A DNA stretch of 41,599 nucleotides from Acidimicrobiales bacterium (GCA_035533095.1 DATLUM010000003.1:1-41599); one strand, 5' to 3'. Numbered from the stretch's first letter, positions 16,108 to 27,044 are shown. Notes: a model not told the origin generated them from the letters alone. Program-made: numbers and translations.

Positions 16108-16875
16108 CTACTTGCCCGCCCAGTTCGGCGGGCGCTTCTCGATGAAAGCGGTGAGCCCTTCCTTCATGTCCTCACTGCTCATCGCTCTCACCATCGCCTC
16201 GCTGGAAAGGCGCCAGCCGGCGTCCTCGTCCTCGGTCATCGCCGCGTACACGACCTTCCGCGACTCCCGGACGGCCACCGGGGCGTTCGCCTCCACGCGG
16301 GCGGCAAGCTCCTTGGCCTTGGCAAGCGCTTCGCCGGGTTCGCAGAGCACGTTGACCAGCCCGAACTGGTAGGCCCGCTCGGCGTCGATGGGGTCTCCGG
16401 TCAGGGTGAGCTCCATGGCGATGTTGAACGGGAGCTTGCGCGGCAGGCGGAAGAGACCGCCGCCGGCGGCCACGAGACATCTCTTGACTTCTGGGATGCC
16501 GAACCTCGCGCTCGTCGAAGCGACGATCAGGTCGCACGCGAGGGTGATCTCCGTGCCGCCGGCGAGAGCCGGGCCGTCCACCGCCGCGATGATCGGCTTA
16601 GAGCGCTCGCGACGGGTGATCCCGGCGAACCCGCCCCGTTTGGTCTGCAGGTCGCCGGCGCGTCCCGCGTTGATCTCCTTGAGATCGGCGCCGGCGCTGA
16701 ACACCGGGGGCACACCCGTGAGGATGCCCAGCCACAACGAGTCGTCGCCTTCGATCTTGTCGATGGCTTCTTCGATGCCTTTGGCGACCTCGCCGTTGAC
16801 GGCGTTACGCGCGTCAGGCCGGTTGATGGTGATGATCCCTATGTGACCTTCGGTTTCGAACTCGACGATTGCCAT
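16108..16875 (-). CDS. enoyl-CoA hydratase (crotonase family)
   Basis: A 255-residue crotonase-fold enzyme, expected to hydrate trans-2-enoyl-CoA in beta-oxidation. The CoA/oxyanion motif 'VFSAGADLKEI' is at residues 59-68; 'GPALAGGTEITLACDLIVAS' places Glu109 and 'FGIPEVKRCLVAAGG' places Glu129 at the positions of the two catalytic glutamates, so hydratase activity rather than an isomerase-only variant is expected. It follows the SDR gene by 12 nt in the same direction, a hydratase/dehydrogenase pair for successive beta-oxidation steps. Confidence 0.92.
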   Translation of the reverse strand: MAIVEFETEGHIGIITINRPDARNAVNGEVAKGIEEAIDKIEGDDSLWLGILTGVPPVFSAGADLKEINAGRAGDLQTKRGGFAGITRRERSKPIIAAVDGPALAGGTEITLACDLIVASTSARFGIPEVKRCLVAAGGGLFRLPRKLPFNIAMELTLTGDPIDAERAYQFGLVNVLCEPGEALAKAKELAARVEANAPVAVRESRKVVYAAMTEDEDAGWRLSSEAMVRAMSSEDMKEGLTAFIEKRPPNWAGK

Positions 16876-16887
16876 GCCAGCGCCCGC

Positions 16888-17664
16888 TTACTTCGGCTGC
16901 AGGCGCGCAGCGCCGTCGATGCGGATGGTCTCGCCGTTCATGTAGCTGTTCGTCACCAGCTCGACGGCAAGGCTTGCGAACTCCTCCGGCTTGCCCAGGC
17001 GGTCGGGGAAGACTACGTCCTTCTTCAGCTTCTCCTTGAAGGCCTCGGACCCCTCACCACTGCCGTAGATCGGCGTGTCGATGAGGCCCGGTGCGATCGT
17101 GTTGACGCGGATCCCGACGACCCCTAGGTCACGGGCAATCGGAAGCGTCATGCCGACGACGCCGCCTTTCGAAGCCGAGTATGCGGCCTGGCCGATCTGG
17201 CCGTCGAAAGCTGCGAGCGACGCAGTGTTGACGATGGCGCCCCGCTCGCCGTCCGCGAGGGGTTCGTTCTGGCTCATGGCCGTCGCCGCGAGGCGGATGC
17301 AGTTGAACGTGCCGACGAGGTTGATGCCGATCACCTTGATGAAAGCGTCCAGGTTGTGGGCCGAGTCGTAGCTCCCGTCCTTGCCGATGGTGCGGGTTGC
17401 CCATCCCACGCCGGCACAGTTGACGAGAGCCCGCAGCGGGCCCATGTCCTTGGCGGCTTCGACCGCGGCGATCACCTCGTCGGTGTTGGTGACGTCGGCA
17501 CGCACGAAGACGCCGCCGACTTCCTTGGCAAGCTCCTCACCCTTGGCGTCGTTCATGTCCAGCACCACACAGCGGGCACCCCGCTGGGTCAGCAGGCGCA
17601 CCGTCGCCTCGCCGAGCCCAGAGGCGCCGCCGGTGACGATCGCGGAGGCTCCGTTGATTTCCAT
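16888..17664 (-). CDS. SDR, 3-hydroxyacyl-CoA dehydrogenase-like (HSD17B10 type)
   Basis: A 258-residue short-chain dehydrogenase. The NAD-binding motif 'TGGASGLG' spans residues 11-18, Asp36 in 'VVLDM' favours NAD(H), 'NCAGVG' is at 82-87 and the catalytic Ser149, Tyr162, Lys166 ('AAYSASKGG') are intact. 'APGLIDTPIYG' and overall sequence resemble type-10 hydroxyacyl-CoA dehydrogenases acting on short-chain, branched-chain or steroid substrates. It is the first gene of an operon with the crotonase 12 nt downstream, and has a leaderless-type promoter box 7 nt before its ATG. Confidence 0.9.
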   Translation of the reverse strand: MEINGASAIVTGGASGLGEATVRLLTQRGARCVVLDMNDAKGEELAKEVGGVFVRADVTNTDEVIAAVEAAKDMGPLRALVNCAGVGWATRTIGKDGSYDSAHNLDAFIKVIGINLVGTFNCIRLAATAMSQNEPLADGERGAIVNTASLAAFDGQIGQAAYSASKGGVVGMTLPIARDLGVVGIRVNTIAPGLIDTPIYGSGEGSEAFKEKLKKDVVFPDRLGKPEEFASLAVELVTNSYMNGETIRIDGAARLQPK

Positions 17665-17671
17665 GACGCGA

Positions 17672-17677
17672 AGGCTA
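17672..17677 (-). promoter_or_regulatory. -10 box, leaderless promoter of the SDR-crotonase operon
   Basis: TAGCCT on the minus strand, 7 nt upstream of the ATG at 17664. Confidence 0.55.
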
Positions 17678-17721
17678 GGCGAGGGCCGCTGTCGCGTAAC
17701 AATCCCGCGGACCGGCCGGGG

Positions 17722-17727
17722 TAGGTT
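17722..17727 (+). promoter_or_regulatory. -10 box, leaderless promoter of the PAP2-like gene
   Basis: TAGGTT, 8 nt upstream of the ATG at 17736. Confidence 0.55.
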
Positions 17728-17735
17728 GGCGTCGC

Positions 17736-20738
<3,003 letters not shown>

Positions 20739-20746
20739 GACCCTCA

Positions 20747-20752
20747 AGGGTA
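20747..20752 (-). promoter_or_regulatory. -10 box, leaderless promoter of lysC-asd
   Basis: TACCCT on the minus strand, 8 nt before the GTG start of lysC at 20738. Confidence 0.55.
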
Positions 20753-20821
20753 CCAGTGGGGTGGTGGCGGCCCCCGGCGGTTTGGGGCGGCGGCCGCGGC
20801 TAGGCCTGTTGGCGCCGCGGC

Positions 20822-20827
20822 TAGCTT
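20822..20827 (+). promoter_or_regulatory. -10 box, leaderless promoter of the cyclophilin genes
   Basis: TAGCTT, 8 nt before the GTG start at 20836. It lies about 70 bp from the divergent lysC promoter. Confidence 0.55.
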
Positions 20828-20835
20828 TGTGCGCC

Positions 20836-21768
20836 GTGCCTACCGACAAAAGAGCCCGCCAGCGCGCAGGGCGCGCAGCGCGCATGGCCGAACTTCAGCG
20901 CGCACAAAAGAGGCGCAGCCGCATCCGGCGCGGTGTGATCATCGGTGTCGTGGTGGCCGTGGCAGTCGGCCTGGCCGTGTACACCGGCACGCGGGGCGGT
21001 TCGTCGAAGAAGGTCAACACGGGTACCGGCACCTCGACGACGGCTCCCGGCACGACCACTCCCGGGACCGCTTCCACCGTCCCGTTGGGCACCGGCCTGG
21101 CCGTCCGGACGGCCCCGGCGGTCAGCGCCAACTGCTCTACGCCGGCCGGAGGCGCGACAGGATCAGGCGCCGCGACGGCATCCGGCAACGGTGTGTCGAT
21201 CGTGCCGGCGCCGGCCCACGTGCCGTTCCCGAACCTCGACGGGTCATCGCCCCGCTACACCAAGTTCTCCTCCGCCCCGCCGTTCTGCATCGATCCGACG
21301 AAGACCTACAACGCGACTGTCAAGACCGACGCGGGCAGCTTCGTCATCGAGCTTCTGCCCAAGTACGCGCCGGTCACGGTCAACAACTTCGTCTTCCTCG
21401 CCGGCTACCACTTCTACGACGGGATCGTGTTCCACCGGGTCATCCCTGGCTTCATGGACCAAGTCGGTGACCCGACGGCGACGGGGAGCAGCGGCCCGGG
21501 GTACTCGTTTGCGGACGAGCTGCCGTCGGCCAGCTCTGCTTACGGCACGGGTATCGTCGCCATGGCCAACAGCGGCCCGAACACGAACGGATCGCAGTTC
21601 TTCATCGTCGTCCCGGGCGGAGGTTCGGGGCTGTCACCGTCGTACAGCGTTTTCGGCCAGGTGACGTCGGGCATGGACGTGGTCGAGAAGATCAATTCCG
21701 ACGGGTCCCAGGCGGGCACGCCGGCGAAGTACCACAAGATCCTGTCCGTCAGCATCACCGCCTCCTAG
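20836..21768 (+). CDS. membrane-anchored cyclophilin-type peptidyl-prolyl isomerase
   Basis: A 310-residue cis-trans prolyl isomerase exposed outside the membrane. A very basic N-terminus precedes one anchor helix (about residues 33-50, 'GVIIGVVVAVAVGLAVYTG') and a Thr/Ser/Gly-rich linker to about 150. The cyclophilin domain shows 'VNNFVFLAGYHFYDGIVFHRVIPGFMDQVGD' with the catalytic Arg of FHR, and 'AMANSGPNTNGSQFFIV'. The GTG at 20836 is chosen from the TAGCTT box 8 nt upstream and the loss of coding character before it. It is followed 11 nt later by a second cyclophilin gene, apparently a tandem duplicate without the anchor. Confidence 0.9.
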   Translation: MPTDKRARQRAGRAARMAELQRAQKRRSRIRRGVIIGVVVAVAVGLAVYTGTRGGSSKKVNTGTGTSTTAPGTTTPGTASTVPLGTGLAVRTAPAVSANCSTPAGGATGSGAATASGNGVSIVPAPAHVPFPNLDGSSPRYTKFSSAPPFCIDPTKTYNATVKTDAGSFVIELLPKYAPVTVNNFVFLAGYHFYDGIVFHRVIPGFMDQVGDPTATGSSGPGYSFADELPSASSAYGTGIVAMANSGPNTNGSQFFIVVPGGGSGLSPSYSVFGQVTSGMDVVEKINSDGSQAGTPAKYHKILSVSITAS

Positions 21769-21779
21769 GAGCGTTCACT

Positions 21780-22340
21780 TTGGCTTCAACCACCCCGTGC
21801 CCCTCCCCCGAAGGGTCGAGCCCCAAGCAGCAGCAGTTCGACGGCCCGCCGCCGATGTGCATAGACGCCTCGAAGCGCTACAGCGCGCAGATGGTCACGT
21901 CGAAGGGCGCCATGACGATCGCTCTCGACCCCATCGCCGCTCCGCAGACCGTCAACAACTTCGTCTTCCTCGCCCGCTACCACTACTTCGAAGGGATCGT
22001 CTTCCACCGGATCATCCCCGGGTTCGTCCTGCAGGGTGGCGACCCGACAGGTACCGGTCGCGGCGGACCCGGTTACCGGTTCGCCGACGAGCTGCCACCG
22101 CCGGGACGCTACGAGCTGGGATCGCTGGCGATGGCCAACGCCGGTCCGGACACCAACGGGAGCCAGTTCTTCGTCATCAGCGGGGCGTCAGGGGTGCGGC
22201 TGCCTCCGCAGTACTCGTTGTTCGGCAAGGTGGTCGCAGGGCTGGACGTCGTCGCGGCGATCGACGCTGTGGGGACCCAGTCCGGGACACCAACCGAGAC
22301 CGTCACCATCGACTCGGTGACGATCACCGAGTCCGAATAA
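21780..22340 (+). CDS. cyclophilin-type peptidyl-prolyl isomerase, cytosolic
   Basis: A 186-residue cyclophilin without signal or anchor. Conserved blocks: 'VNNFVFLARYHYFEGIVFHRIIPGFVLQGGDPTGTGRGGPGYRFADELP' (given in parts: FHR Arg and Q-G-G-D are the active-site residues) and 'AMANAGPDTNGSQFFVIS'. The start is a TTG at 21780, supported by an AGGAG ribosome binding site overlapping the stop codon of the preceding cyclophilin gene. Both proteins share a 'PPPMCIDASKRY'/'PPFCIDPTKTY' lead-in before the domain, which supports their origin by duplication. Housekeeping protein folding is the likely role. Confidence 0.9.
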   Translation: MASTTPCPSPEGSSPKQQQFDGPPPMCIDASKRYSAQMVTSKGAMTIALDPIAAPQTVNNFVFLARYHYFEGIVFHRIIPGFVLQGGDPTGTGRGGPGYRFADELPPPGRYELGSLAMANAGPDTNGSQFFVISGASGVRLPPQYSLFGKVVAGLDVVAAIDAVGTQSGTPTETVTIDSVTITESE

Positions 22341-22365
22341 GCCTCTGCCCGCCGGGCCGCGAGTA

Positions 22366-23109
22366 CTAGCGGTTCCTGAGGACCTCCAGGCCCGCCGGCT
22401 TCCCGTCCACGTACACGGTCACACCGCCGGCGCCGGCGGTGCGCCACGACCCGTCACCGTCGCGGATCAAGGCAGTGCGCTCATCGATCGCTGCAATCCG
22501 CAGGTGGCCCGTGGCGAGCTGCACCGTGCGGTTGGCCTTCTCCTCGGACCAGGTGTCGTAATGGGGCAGGACCGCCAGTTGCGGGATGAGCCCGAGCCCC
22601 AGTGTCAGCGCACCCCCGCGTGGATCGACCATCGGATCCCCCAACACCATCGCGCCGGCGCTCGACCCGGCCACTACAGCACCGGAGTGCCAGGCGCCGA
22701 CGAGCGCCGACCAGGCCGGCGTGTCCTTGAGGACCGAGCGAAGGTGCATTGGCGAGCCGCCCGACAGGTAGATGAACCTGGCGCCGGCGACGATCTTCAC
22801 CTGGTCGTCGTCGACAGCGTCGGACCGGGACAGGATCATCGCCGGGCGGACCGTCGCGCCGAATTCGGCGAACCAGGCGGCCGCCTTATCGACGGCCCTT
22901 TGCGGGTGCTCATAAGCGGCGGCGGTCGGGAGCACGACCACTTCGGATTTGCCCGACTGCTCCCAGAGATCGCGGTCGAAGTCGCAGCCGGGGGTCCATT
23001 CTCCGCCGCCCACCAGCGCCAGCGTGCCGGGTGTGAGACTGGTGCCGGTGGGGTCGTCCGTACCGGTGGGGTCGTCGGCGCCGGGGTCGCCGTGGTCCGC
23101 TTCGCTCAT
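22366..23109 (-). CDS. S51 family peptidase / cyanophycinase-like protein
   Basis: A 247-residue class I glutamine-amidotransferase-fold serine hydrolase of family S51 (dipeptidase E / cyanophycinase). 'GTLALVGGGEWTPG' starts the fold, 'ARFIYLSGGSPMHL' is the substrate loop and 'GAVVAGSSAGAMVLGD' contains the nucleophile Ser150. No cyanophycin synthetase is nearby, so a dipeptidase role is as likely as cyanophycin breakdown. The N-terminus carries a short tandem duplication 'DDPTGT-DDPTGT'. A TACGGT box 8 nt upstream supports the ATG at 23109. It is convergent with the cyclophilin genes with 25 nt between stops. Confidence 0.85.
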   Translation of the reverse strand: MSEADHGDPGADDPTGTDDPTGTSLTPGTLALVGGGEWTPGCDFDRDLWEQSGKSEVVVLPTAAAYEHPQRAVDKAAAWFAEFGATVRPAMILSRSDAVDDDQVKIVAGARFIYLSGGSPMHLRSVLKDTPAWSALVGAWHSGAVVAGSSAGAMVLGDPMVDPRGGALTLGLGLIPQLAVLPHYDTWSEEKANRTVQLATGHLRIAAIDERTALIRDGDGSWRTAGAGGVTVYVDGKPAGLEVLRNR

Positions 23110-23117
23110 CGCCGGTC

Positions 23118-23123
23118 ACCGTA
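23118..23123 (-). promoter_or_regulatory. -10 box, leaderless promoter of the S51 peptidase gene
   Basis: TACGGT on the minus strand, 8 nt before the ATG at 23109. Confidence 0.55.
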
Positions 23124-23165
23124 GCGGGCCGCCGCCGGCGCCTCGGCGGTTGCGCGGGGACTGAC

Positions 23166-23258
23166 GGGGCTGAGGGGTGCACCGGGGCTGACGGGTGCGC
23201 CGGCAAAGGCAGGCGCACCCGTCTGATTCCCGCGGGGGTGGCAGACCCCTTCTCCGCG
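23166..23258 (+). other. structured sequence upstream of the mutase gene
   Basis: Three elements occur in succession: an 18-bp direct tandem repeat (23166-23183 and 23184-23201, two mismatches, unit GGGGCTGANGGGTGCNCC), a perfect 11-bp inverted repeat ACGGGTGCGCC / GGCGCACCCGT (23191-23201 and 23212-23222, 10-nt loop), and a nested hairpin with arms CGCGG/CCGCG and GGGT/ACCC (23231-23258). The block lies 64 nt before the mutase start. I do not recognise a riboswitch family in it. It could be a structured leader, an operator or a transcription barrier between divergent genes. Confidence 0.5.
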
Positions 23259-23321
23259 TAGGCCACTGTAGCGGGGGTTGGCGGTTTCGGCACCCGGTGC
23301 ATCCGATGGGAGAATGTCGCC

Positions 23322-25298
23322 GTGACCACACCCTCGAATGACGCCGCCGGCGCCCGGCTGACCCAGCCGGACCGGCCCTGGGTGATGCGCACCTACTCCG
23401 GGCACTCCACCGCAAAAGCCTCGAACGAGCTCTACCGGACGAACCTGGCGAAGGGCCAGACCGGCCTGTCCATCGCCTTCGACCTGCCGACCCAGACCGG
23501 TTACGACCCGGACGCGCCGGAAGCTCGCGGCGAGGTCGGAAAGGTCGGCGTGCCCGTGGTGCACAAGGGCCACATGGCCGAACTGCTGGAGGGGATACCT
23601 CTCGAGCAGATGAATACCTCGATGACGATCAACGCCACAGCAGCCTGGCTGCTCGGCCTCTACGTCGCCTGCGCCGACGACACCGGCGCGCCACGCGCCG
23701 CCCTCACCGGCACCACGCAAAACGACATCGTCAAGGAATACCTCTCCCGCGGCACCTACATATTCCCGCCGGCGCCGAGCCGGCGCCTGACCGTCGACAC
23801 GATCGCGTGGGCGGTGCGCAACCTCCCCAAGTGGAACCCGATCAACGTGTGCAGCTACCACCTTCAAGAAGCTGGTGCCACACCTGTCCAGGAGTTGGCG
23901 TTCGCGCTGGCGACGGCGGTGGGCGTGGTCGACGCAGTGCGCGATTCCAAGCAGCTGGAAGAAGACGAACTGCCGGCCGTGGTGGGACGGATCTCTTTCT
24001 TCTGCAACGCAGGCATCCGCTTCGTCGAGGAGACGTGCAAGATGCGCGCGTTCACCCGCATGTGGGACCGCATCTGCCTGGAGCGCTGGGGAGTCGACGA
24101 TCCGAAGCTTCGCCGTTTCCGCTACGGGGTCCAGGTGAACTCGCTCGGGCTCACCGAGCAGCAACCCGAGAACAACGTCCCCCGTATCGCCCTCGAAGCC
24201 CTCGGTGTCATCCTGTCCCGCGATGCCCGGGCACGCGCGATTCAGCTCCCCGCGTGGAACGAGGCGCTCGGGCTGCCGCATCCCTGGGACCAGCAGTGGT
24301 CCCTGCGGATCCAGCAGATCCTCGCCTTCGAGACGGACCTGCTCGAGTACCCGGACCTCCTCGACGGTTCACACGTGGTCGAGGCGCGTACAACGGAGCT
24401 GATCGAGGCTGCGTCGGAGGAGCTTTCCGCGATCCTCGGTGACGGCGGCGCCTTCGAATCGATCGAGCGGATGAAGTCCGCGCTCGTGGTGAGCCAGTCG
24501 GAGCGGACACGGCGAATCGAATCCGGCGATGCGATCGTAGTTGGTGTCAACCGTTTCACCACGTCCGAGCCGTCGCCGCTTGACGTCGAAGGGGCCGTGC
24601 TGCGGGTCGATCCCGCTGTGGAAGCCGAGCTGGTCGAGGACGTGGTCAGGTGGAGGAAAGAGAGGGACGGGAGCGCGGTGCAAGCGGCCCTTGACGAGTT
24701 ACGCCGAGCGGCTGAGAGCCCGGGCGTCAATGTGATGCCGGCGACGATCCAGCTCGCACACGCCCGCGGGACCACCGGCGAGTGGGCGACCGCGTTGCGG
24801 GAGGTGTGGGGCGAGTACCGGGCGCCGACGGGCGTGGGGAGGGCGGCCGTGGCACGTGACGACGGTTTCACCACAGCCCGCTCGCGGGTGGGAGCCGTCA
24901 CGGCGCGGCGCGGAGCCCCGCCGCGGTTGCTGGTGGCGAAGCCCGGCCTCGACGGCCACAGCAACGGCGCGGAGCAGATCGCCGTGGCAGCCCGTGACGC
25001 CGGCTTCGAGGTGGTGTACCAGGGGATCCGCCAGACGCCGGCGCAGATCGCCGCAGTTGCGCGCGACGAGGACGTGGACGTGGTGGGCCTTTCGATCCTG
25101 TCAGGCAGCCACCTGGAGTTGGTTCGCGAGGTGATGGGCGGCCTGCGCGACGCCGGCGTGTCGGTGCCCGTCGTGGTCGGGGGGATCATCCCTCCCGGTG
25201 ACGAGGCGGAGCTGCGGGCGGCCGGTGTGGCTGCGGTGTACACACCGAAGGACTTCGAGCTGGGTCGAATAGTCGCCGAGCTGGCTGGGCTCGTCTGA
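23322..25298 (+). CDS. meaA: ethylmalonyl/methylmalonyl-CoA mutase-type protein (MeaA/Ecm-like)
   Basis: Adenosylcobalamin-dependent acyl-CoA mutase with both domains in one 658-residue chain. The N-terminal TIM-barrel domain begins 'RPWVMRTYSGHSTAKASNELYRTN' and includes 'LSIAFDLPTQTGYD' and 'TLTGTTQND'-type core ('ALTGTTQNDIVKEYLSRGTYIFPP'). The C-terminal B12 domain carries 'KPGLDGHSNGAEQ' with the cobalt ligand His546, followed by 'VGLSILSGSHL' and 'VVVGGIIPPGDE'. The sequence style (single chain, 'GQTGLSIAFDLPTQTGYD', 'DGHSNGAEQIAV') matches ethylmalonyl-CoA mutase/MeaA rather than MutB. The GTG at 23322 follows a GGGAGA ribosome-binding-like stretch. It belongs to C2/propionate carbon assimilation. 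Confidence 0.9.
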   Translation: MTTPSNDAAGARLTQPDRPWVMRTYSGHSTAKASNELYRTNLAKGQTGLSIAFDLPTQTGYDPDAPEARGEVGKVGVPVVHKGHMAELLEGIPLEQMNTSMTINATAAWLLGLYVACADDTGAPRAALTGTTQNDIVKEYLSRGTYIFPPAPSRRLTVDTIAWAVRNLPKWNPINVCSYHLQEAGATPVQELAFALATAVGVVDAVRDSKQLEEDELPAVVGRISFFCNAGIRFVEETCKMRAFTRMWDRICLERWGVDDPKLRRFRYGVQVNSLGLTEQQPENNVPRIALEALGVILSRDARARAIQLPAWNEALGLPHPWDQQWSLRIQQILAFETDLLEYPDLLDGSHVVEARTTELIEAASEELSAILGDGGAFESIERMKSALVVSQSERTRRIESGDAIVVGVNRFTTSEPSPLDVEGAVLRVDPAVEAELVEDVVRWRKERDGSAVQAALDELRRAAESPGVNVMPATIQLAHARGTTGEWATALREVWGEYRAPTGVGRAAVARDDGFTTARSRVGAVTARRGAPPRLLVAKPGLDGHSNGAEQIAVAARDAGFEVVYQGIRQTPAQIAAVARDEDVDVVGLSILSGSHLELVREVMGGLRDAGVSVPVVVGGIIPPGDEAELRAAGVAAVYTPKDFELGRIVAELAGLV

Positions 25299-25329
25299 AA
25301 CGATCGGACGGGTGGGTCCCCTCTTCTCT

Positions 25330-25376
25330 GTCCACTTCTCCCGCTTGGAGCGCGCCGTAAGCGGACAGGGCTCGCG
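25330..25376. terminator. possible hairpin between convergent genes
   Basis: The 118 bp between the mutase stop and the sigma-factor stop contains CTGTC...CGCTT paired imperfectly with AAGCGGACAG. A bulged hairpin is possible and would serve both converging genes; no U-tract is seen. Approximate limits. Confidence 0.3.
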
Positions 25377-25416
25377 CCGGCCTGGCGGTTCGGCGTGAAC
25401 TCTGTACCCTCATGAC

Positions 25417-25956
25417 TCAAGCGAGCGCGGCGGCGAGGTCGCGGCGAGCGTCCTCGAGGTGCTTGCGGACCGTGCCGCCGGCGATGCCAAGCGCCTCGGC
25501 CGCTTCGCGGACGGGCAGACCGACCACGAGGCACATGACAGCGCACGACCGCCGGCGGGGCGGCATCGCGGCGAGGGCCGCCTCGATCGCGACGGATGAT
25601 GCGGCGGCGGATCCGGTCGGGTCGGGCGGGTTGCGCTCAGCGGTAGCGGGTGGCCGGCGGGCAGCCTTGCGCTGGGCCTTGGCCAGGAGACGGAACCCCG
25701 CGGTGTACACATAGCCGGTGGGGTTCGGGCCGCGGCTGACCCGGCTCCAGTGCACGAGCGCCCTGGCGAAGGCCTCTTGTGCCGCGTCCTCCGCGGCCGC
25801 GGAGTCGGCGCCGGCGAGACGGAGGGCGCGGACCAGGCGGTGGTAGTGGCTCTGGTAGCAGTAAACGAAGTCAACCGTTGGCAGGTCCGCGATGGGTTCT
25901 CTGGCGGCTCCGGCCGCGGCTGGCGGGTCGGGTGGGAGAACCTGCACCGCCACCAT
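25417..25956 (-). CDS. ECF-type RNA polymerase sigma factor
   Basis: Region 2 is visible as 'YCYQSHYHRLVRALRLAGADSAAAEDAAQEAFARALVHW' (residues about 32-70; helix binding the -10 element), and region 4 as 'AMPPRRRSCAVMCLVVGLPVREAAEALGIAGGTVRKHLEDARRDL' near the C-terminus, a helix-turn-helix. I start at the ATG at 25956 (179 residues), 19 nt after the stop of the upstream membrane-protein gene; longer readings run into that gene. Region 4 of this sort is typical of SigE/SigM-like ECF factors in actinobacteria. The upstream gene probably encodes its membrane-anchored partner. Confidence 0.85.
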   Translation of the reverse strand: MVAVQVLPPDPPAAAGAAREPIADLPTVDFVYCYQSHYHRLVRALRLAGADSAAAEDAAQEAFARALVHWSRVSRGPNPTGYVYTAGFRLLAKAQRKAARRPPATAERNPPDPTGSAAASSVAIEAALAAMPPRRRSCAVMCLVVGLPVREAAEALGIAGGTVRKHLEDARRDLAAALA

Positions 25957-25975
25957 CGTGTCAGCCGGCGGCTTC

Positions 25976-26986
25976 CTAGCCGCCGGACCCATTGGTGCCG
26001 GATCCCGTAGTGCCGGATCCCGTCCTAGGGATGGTCGGGCTGGGGGCACGGGCAGGGGCAGGGGCGGGTGCCGGAGTGGGGCAGGCGACCGCCGCCGAGC
26101 CGGAGACACCCGCGCTAGCTGAGCCCGAGCCGACCGTCCCCGAGCCGGCAGAGCCCGAACCGGCAGAGCCCGAGCCGACAGAGCCCTGGGTGGGCGTCAC
26201 GACCGGCAGCCACTGGACGGGCGTGGTCGCCAAGGAGTGACCGGAGGAGTCGAGCGCGGTCAGGGTCCCTACCGTCTCCTGGGTGACCTTGCCCGACTGG
26301 AACCAGGCCGCCGGCGCAGCGAGGACCGCCCATCCCTGAACCGGGGTCATCTCGTCGGTGGCCCCGCCGGTGAAGTCCATGCGGACCTTGCTGACGGCGG
26401 AGTTGGTCTGCAGCACAACGACGGCGACCGGGTCGCCCTCGGCGTCGCCCACCACCGTGGTTTGCTCGCTGAGAATCATCGACCCGAGCTGCTGAACCAC
26501 GAACCCGCTCCCGGCTGTGGCCACCATGTCCGGTGTCGATACCTCGGCTTGGAAGTGGGAGCCGGCCGTCCCGCACTCGGTACTGCCCGCTGAGCTGAGG
26601 GGCATCATTAGGGGGGTCGCGACCAGGTAGCCGCGGATATCGATCCCGTTGGCCTGCCGGGTGAACAGACGAGTGAACCTGTTCGGCTCCGGGAGAGCGG
26701 CCGACGGCCCGCCGGCGATCTGGGCGCCGCTCGGGGCCTGGGACGATGCGCGGGTGCTCGACCCGGACGCAGGCGAGGTGGCGACGACCTGCCGGGCGGA
26801 CCCTCCGGTGGTCGACACCGCGTACCCCACCCCCCCACCGGCGGCCACGGCAACCACACCGGCCAGGGCGGCGGCACGCCAGCGCATGCGCCGTCCCGCC
26901 CTCGCGACGATCGCGTGAAGGTCGTCGGAGCCGGACACATCCCCATCACCGAGGAGGCCTCCCATCCGCGGATCCACTGGTTGCAT
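25976..26986 (-). CDS. single-pass membrane protein, possible regulator partner of the ECF sigma factor
   Basis: A 336-residue protein not matched to a named family. A cytoplasmic N-terminus of about 38 residues ('DPRMGGLLGDGDVSGSDDLHAIVARAGRRMRWR') precedes one helix (about 39-60) and a Ser/Thr-rich stalk; an extracytoplasmic domain follows at about residues 100-270 with two cysteine-poor beta-rich stretches ('VAVVVLQTNSAVSKVRMDF', 'GWAVLAAPAAWFQSG'). The C-terminal 60 residues are low complexity: 'GSAGSGSAGSG' repeats and a Pro-Ala run. It is co-transcribed with the sigma gene 19 nt downstream. The topology resembles anti-sigma factors, but no zinc-binding HxxxCxxC motif is present and the gene order is inverted, so this role is inference. 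Confidence 0.65.
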   Translation of the reverse strand: MQPVDPRMGGLLGDGDVSGSDDLHAIVARAGRRMRWRAAALAGVVAVAAGGGVGYAVSTTGGSARQVVATSPASGSSTRASSQAPSGAQIAGGPSAALPEPNRFTRLFTRQANGIDIRGYLVATPLMMPLSSAGSTECGTAGSHFQAEVSTPDMVATAGSGFVVQQLGSMILSEQTTVVGDAEGDPVAVVVLQTNSAVSKVRMDFTGGATDEMTPVQGWAVLAAPAAWFQSGKVTQETVGTLTALDSSGHSLATTPVQWLPVVTPTQGSVGSGSAGSGSAGSGTVGSGSASAGVSGSAAVACPTPAPAPAPARAPSPTIPRTGSGTTGSGTNGSGG

Positions 26987-27024
26987 ACCCTCTATAACCC
27001 CCGAGGGCAGCGTTTCGCGTACTA

Positions 27025-27044
27025 AAGAGGTTCGCGAACCTCTT
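27025..27044 (-). terminator. 20-bp palindrome at the accE stop codon
   Basis: Perfect palindrome AAGAGGTTCGCGAACCTCTT. On the minus strand the accE stop codon TGA (27046-27044) supplies the first base of the left arm, so the hairpin forms immediately after translation ends, followed by TAG and no long U-tract. A very similar element marks the recR stop. Confidence 0.6.

Noticed and set aside
23166-23321. Cobalamin riboswitch before the B12-dependent mutase
   Set aside because: GCCACTGT occurs, but the ordered core elements (GGGAA, GGTG..A.TCC before the CCGCNACTGT box) and the B12 box are not found in the right order.
25992-26240. Plus-strand Pro-Glu-rich small protein
   Set aside because: It is the antisense reading of the Gly-Ser/Pro-Ala low-complexity tail of the membrane protein on the minus strand.
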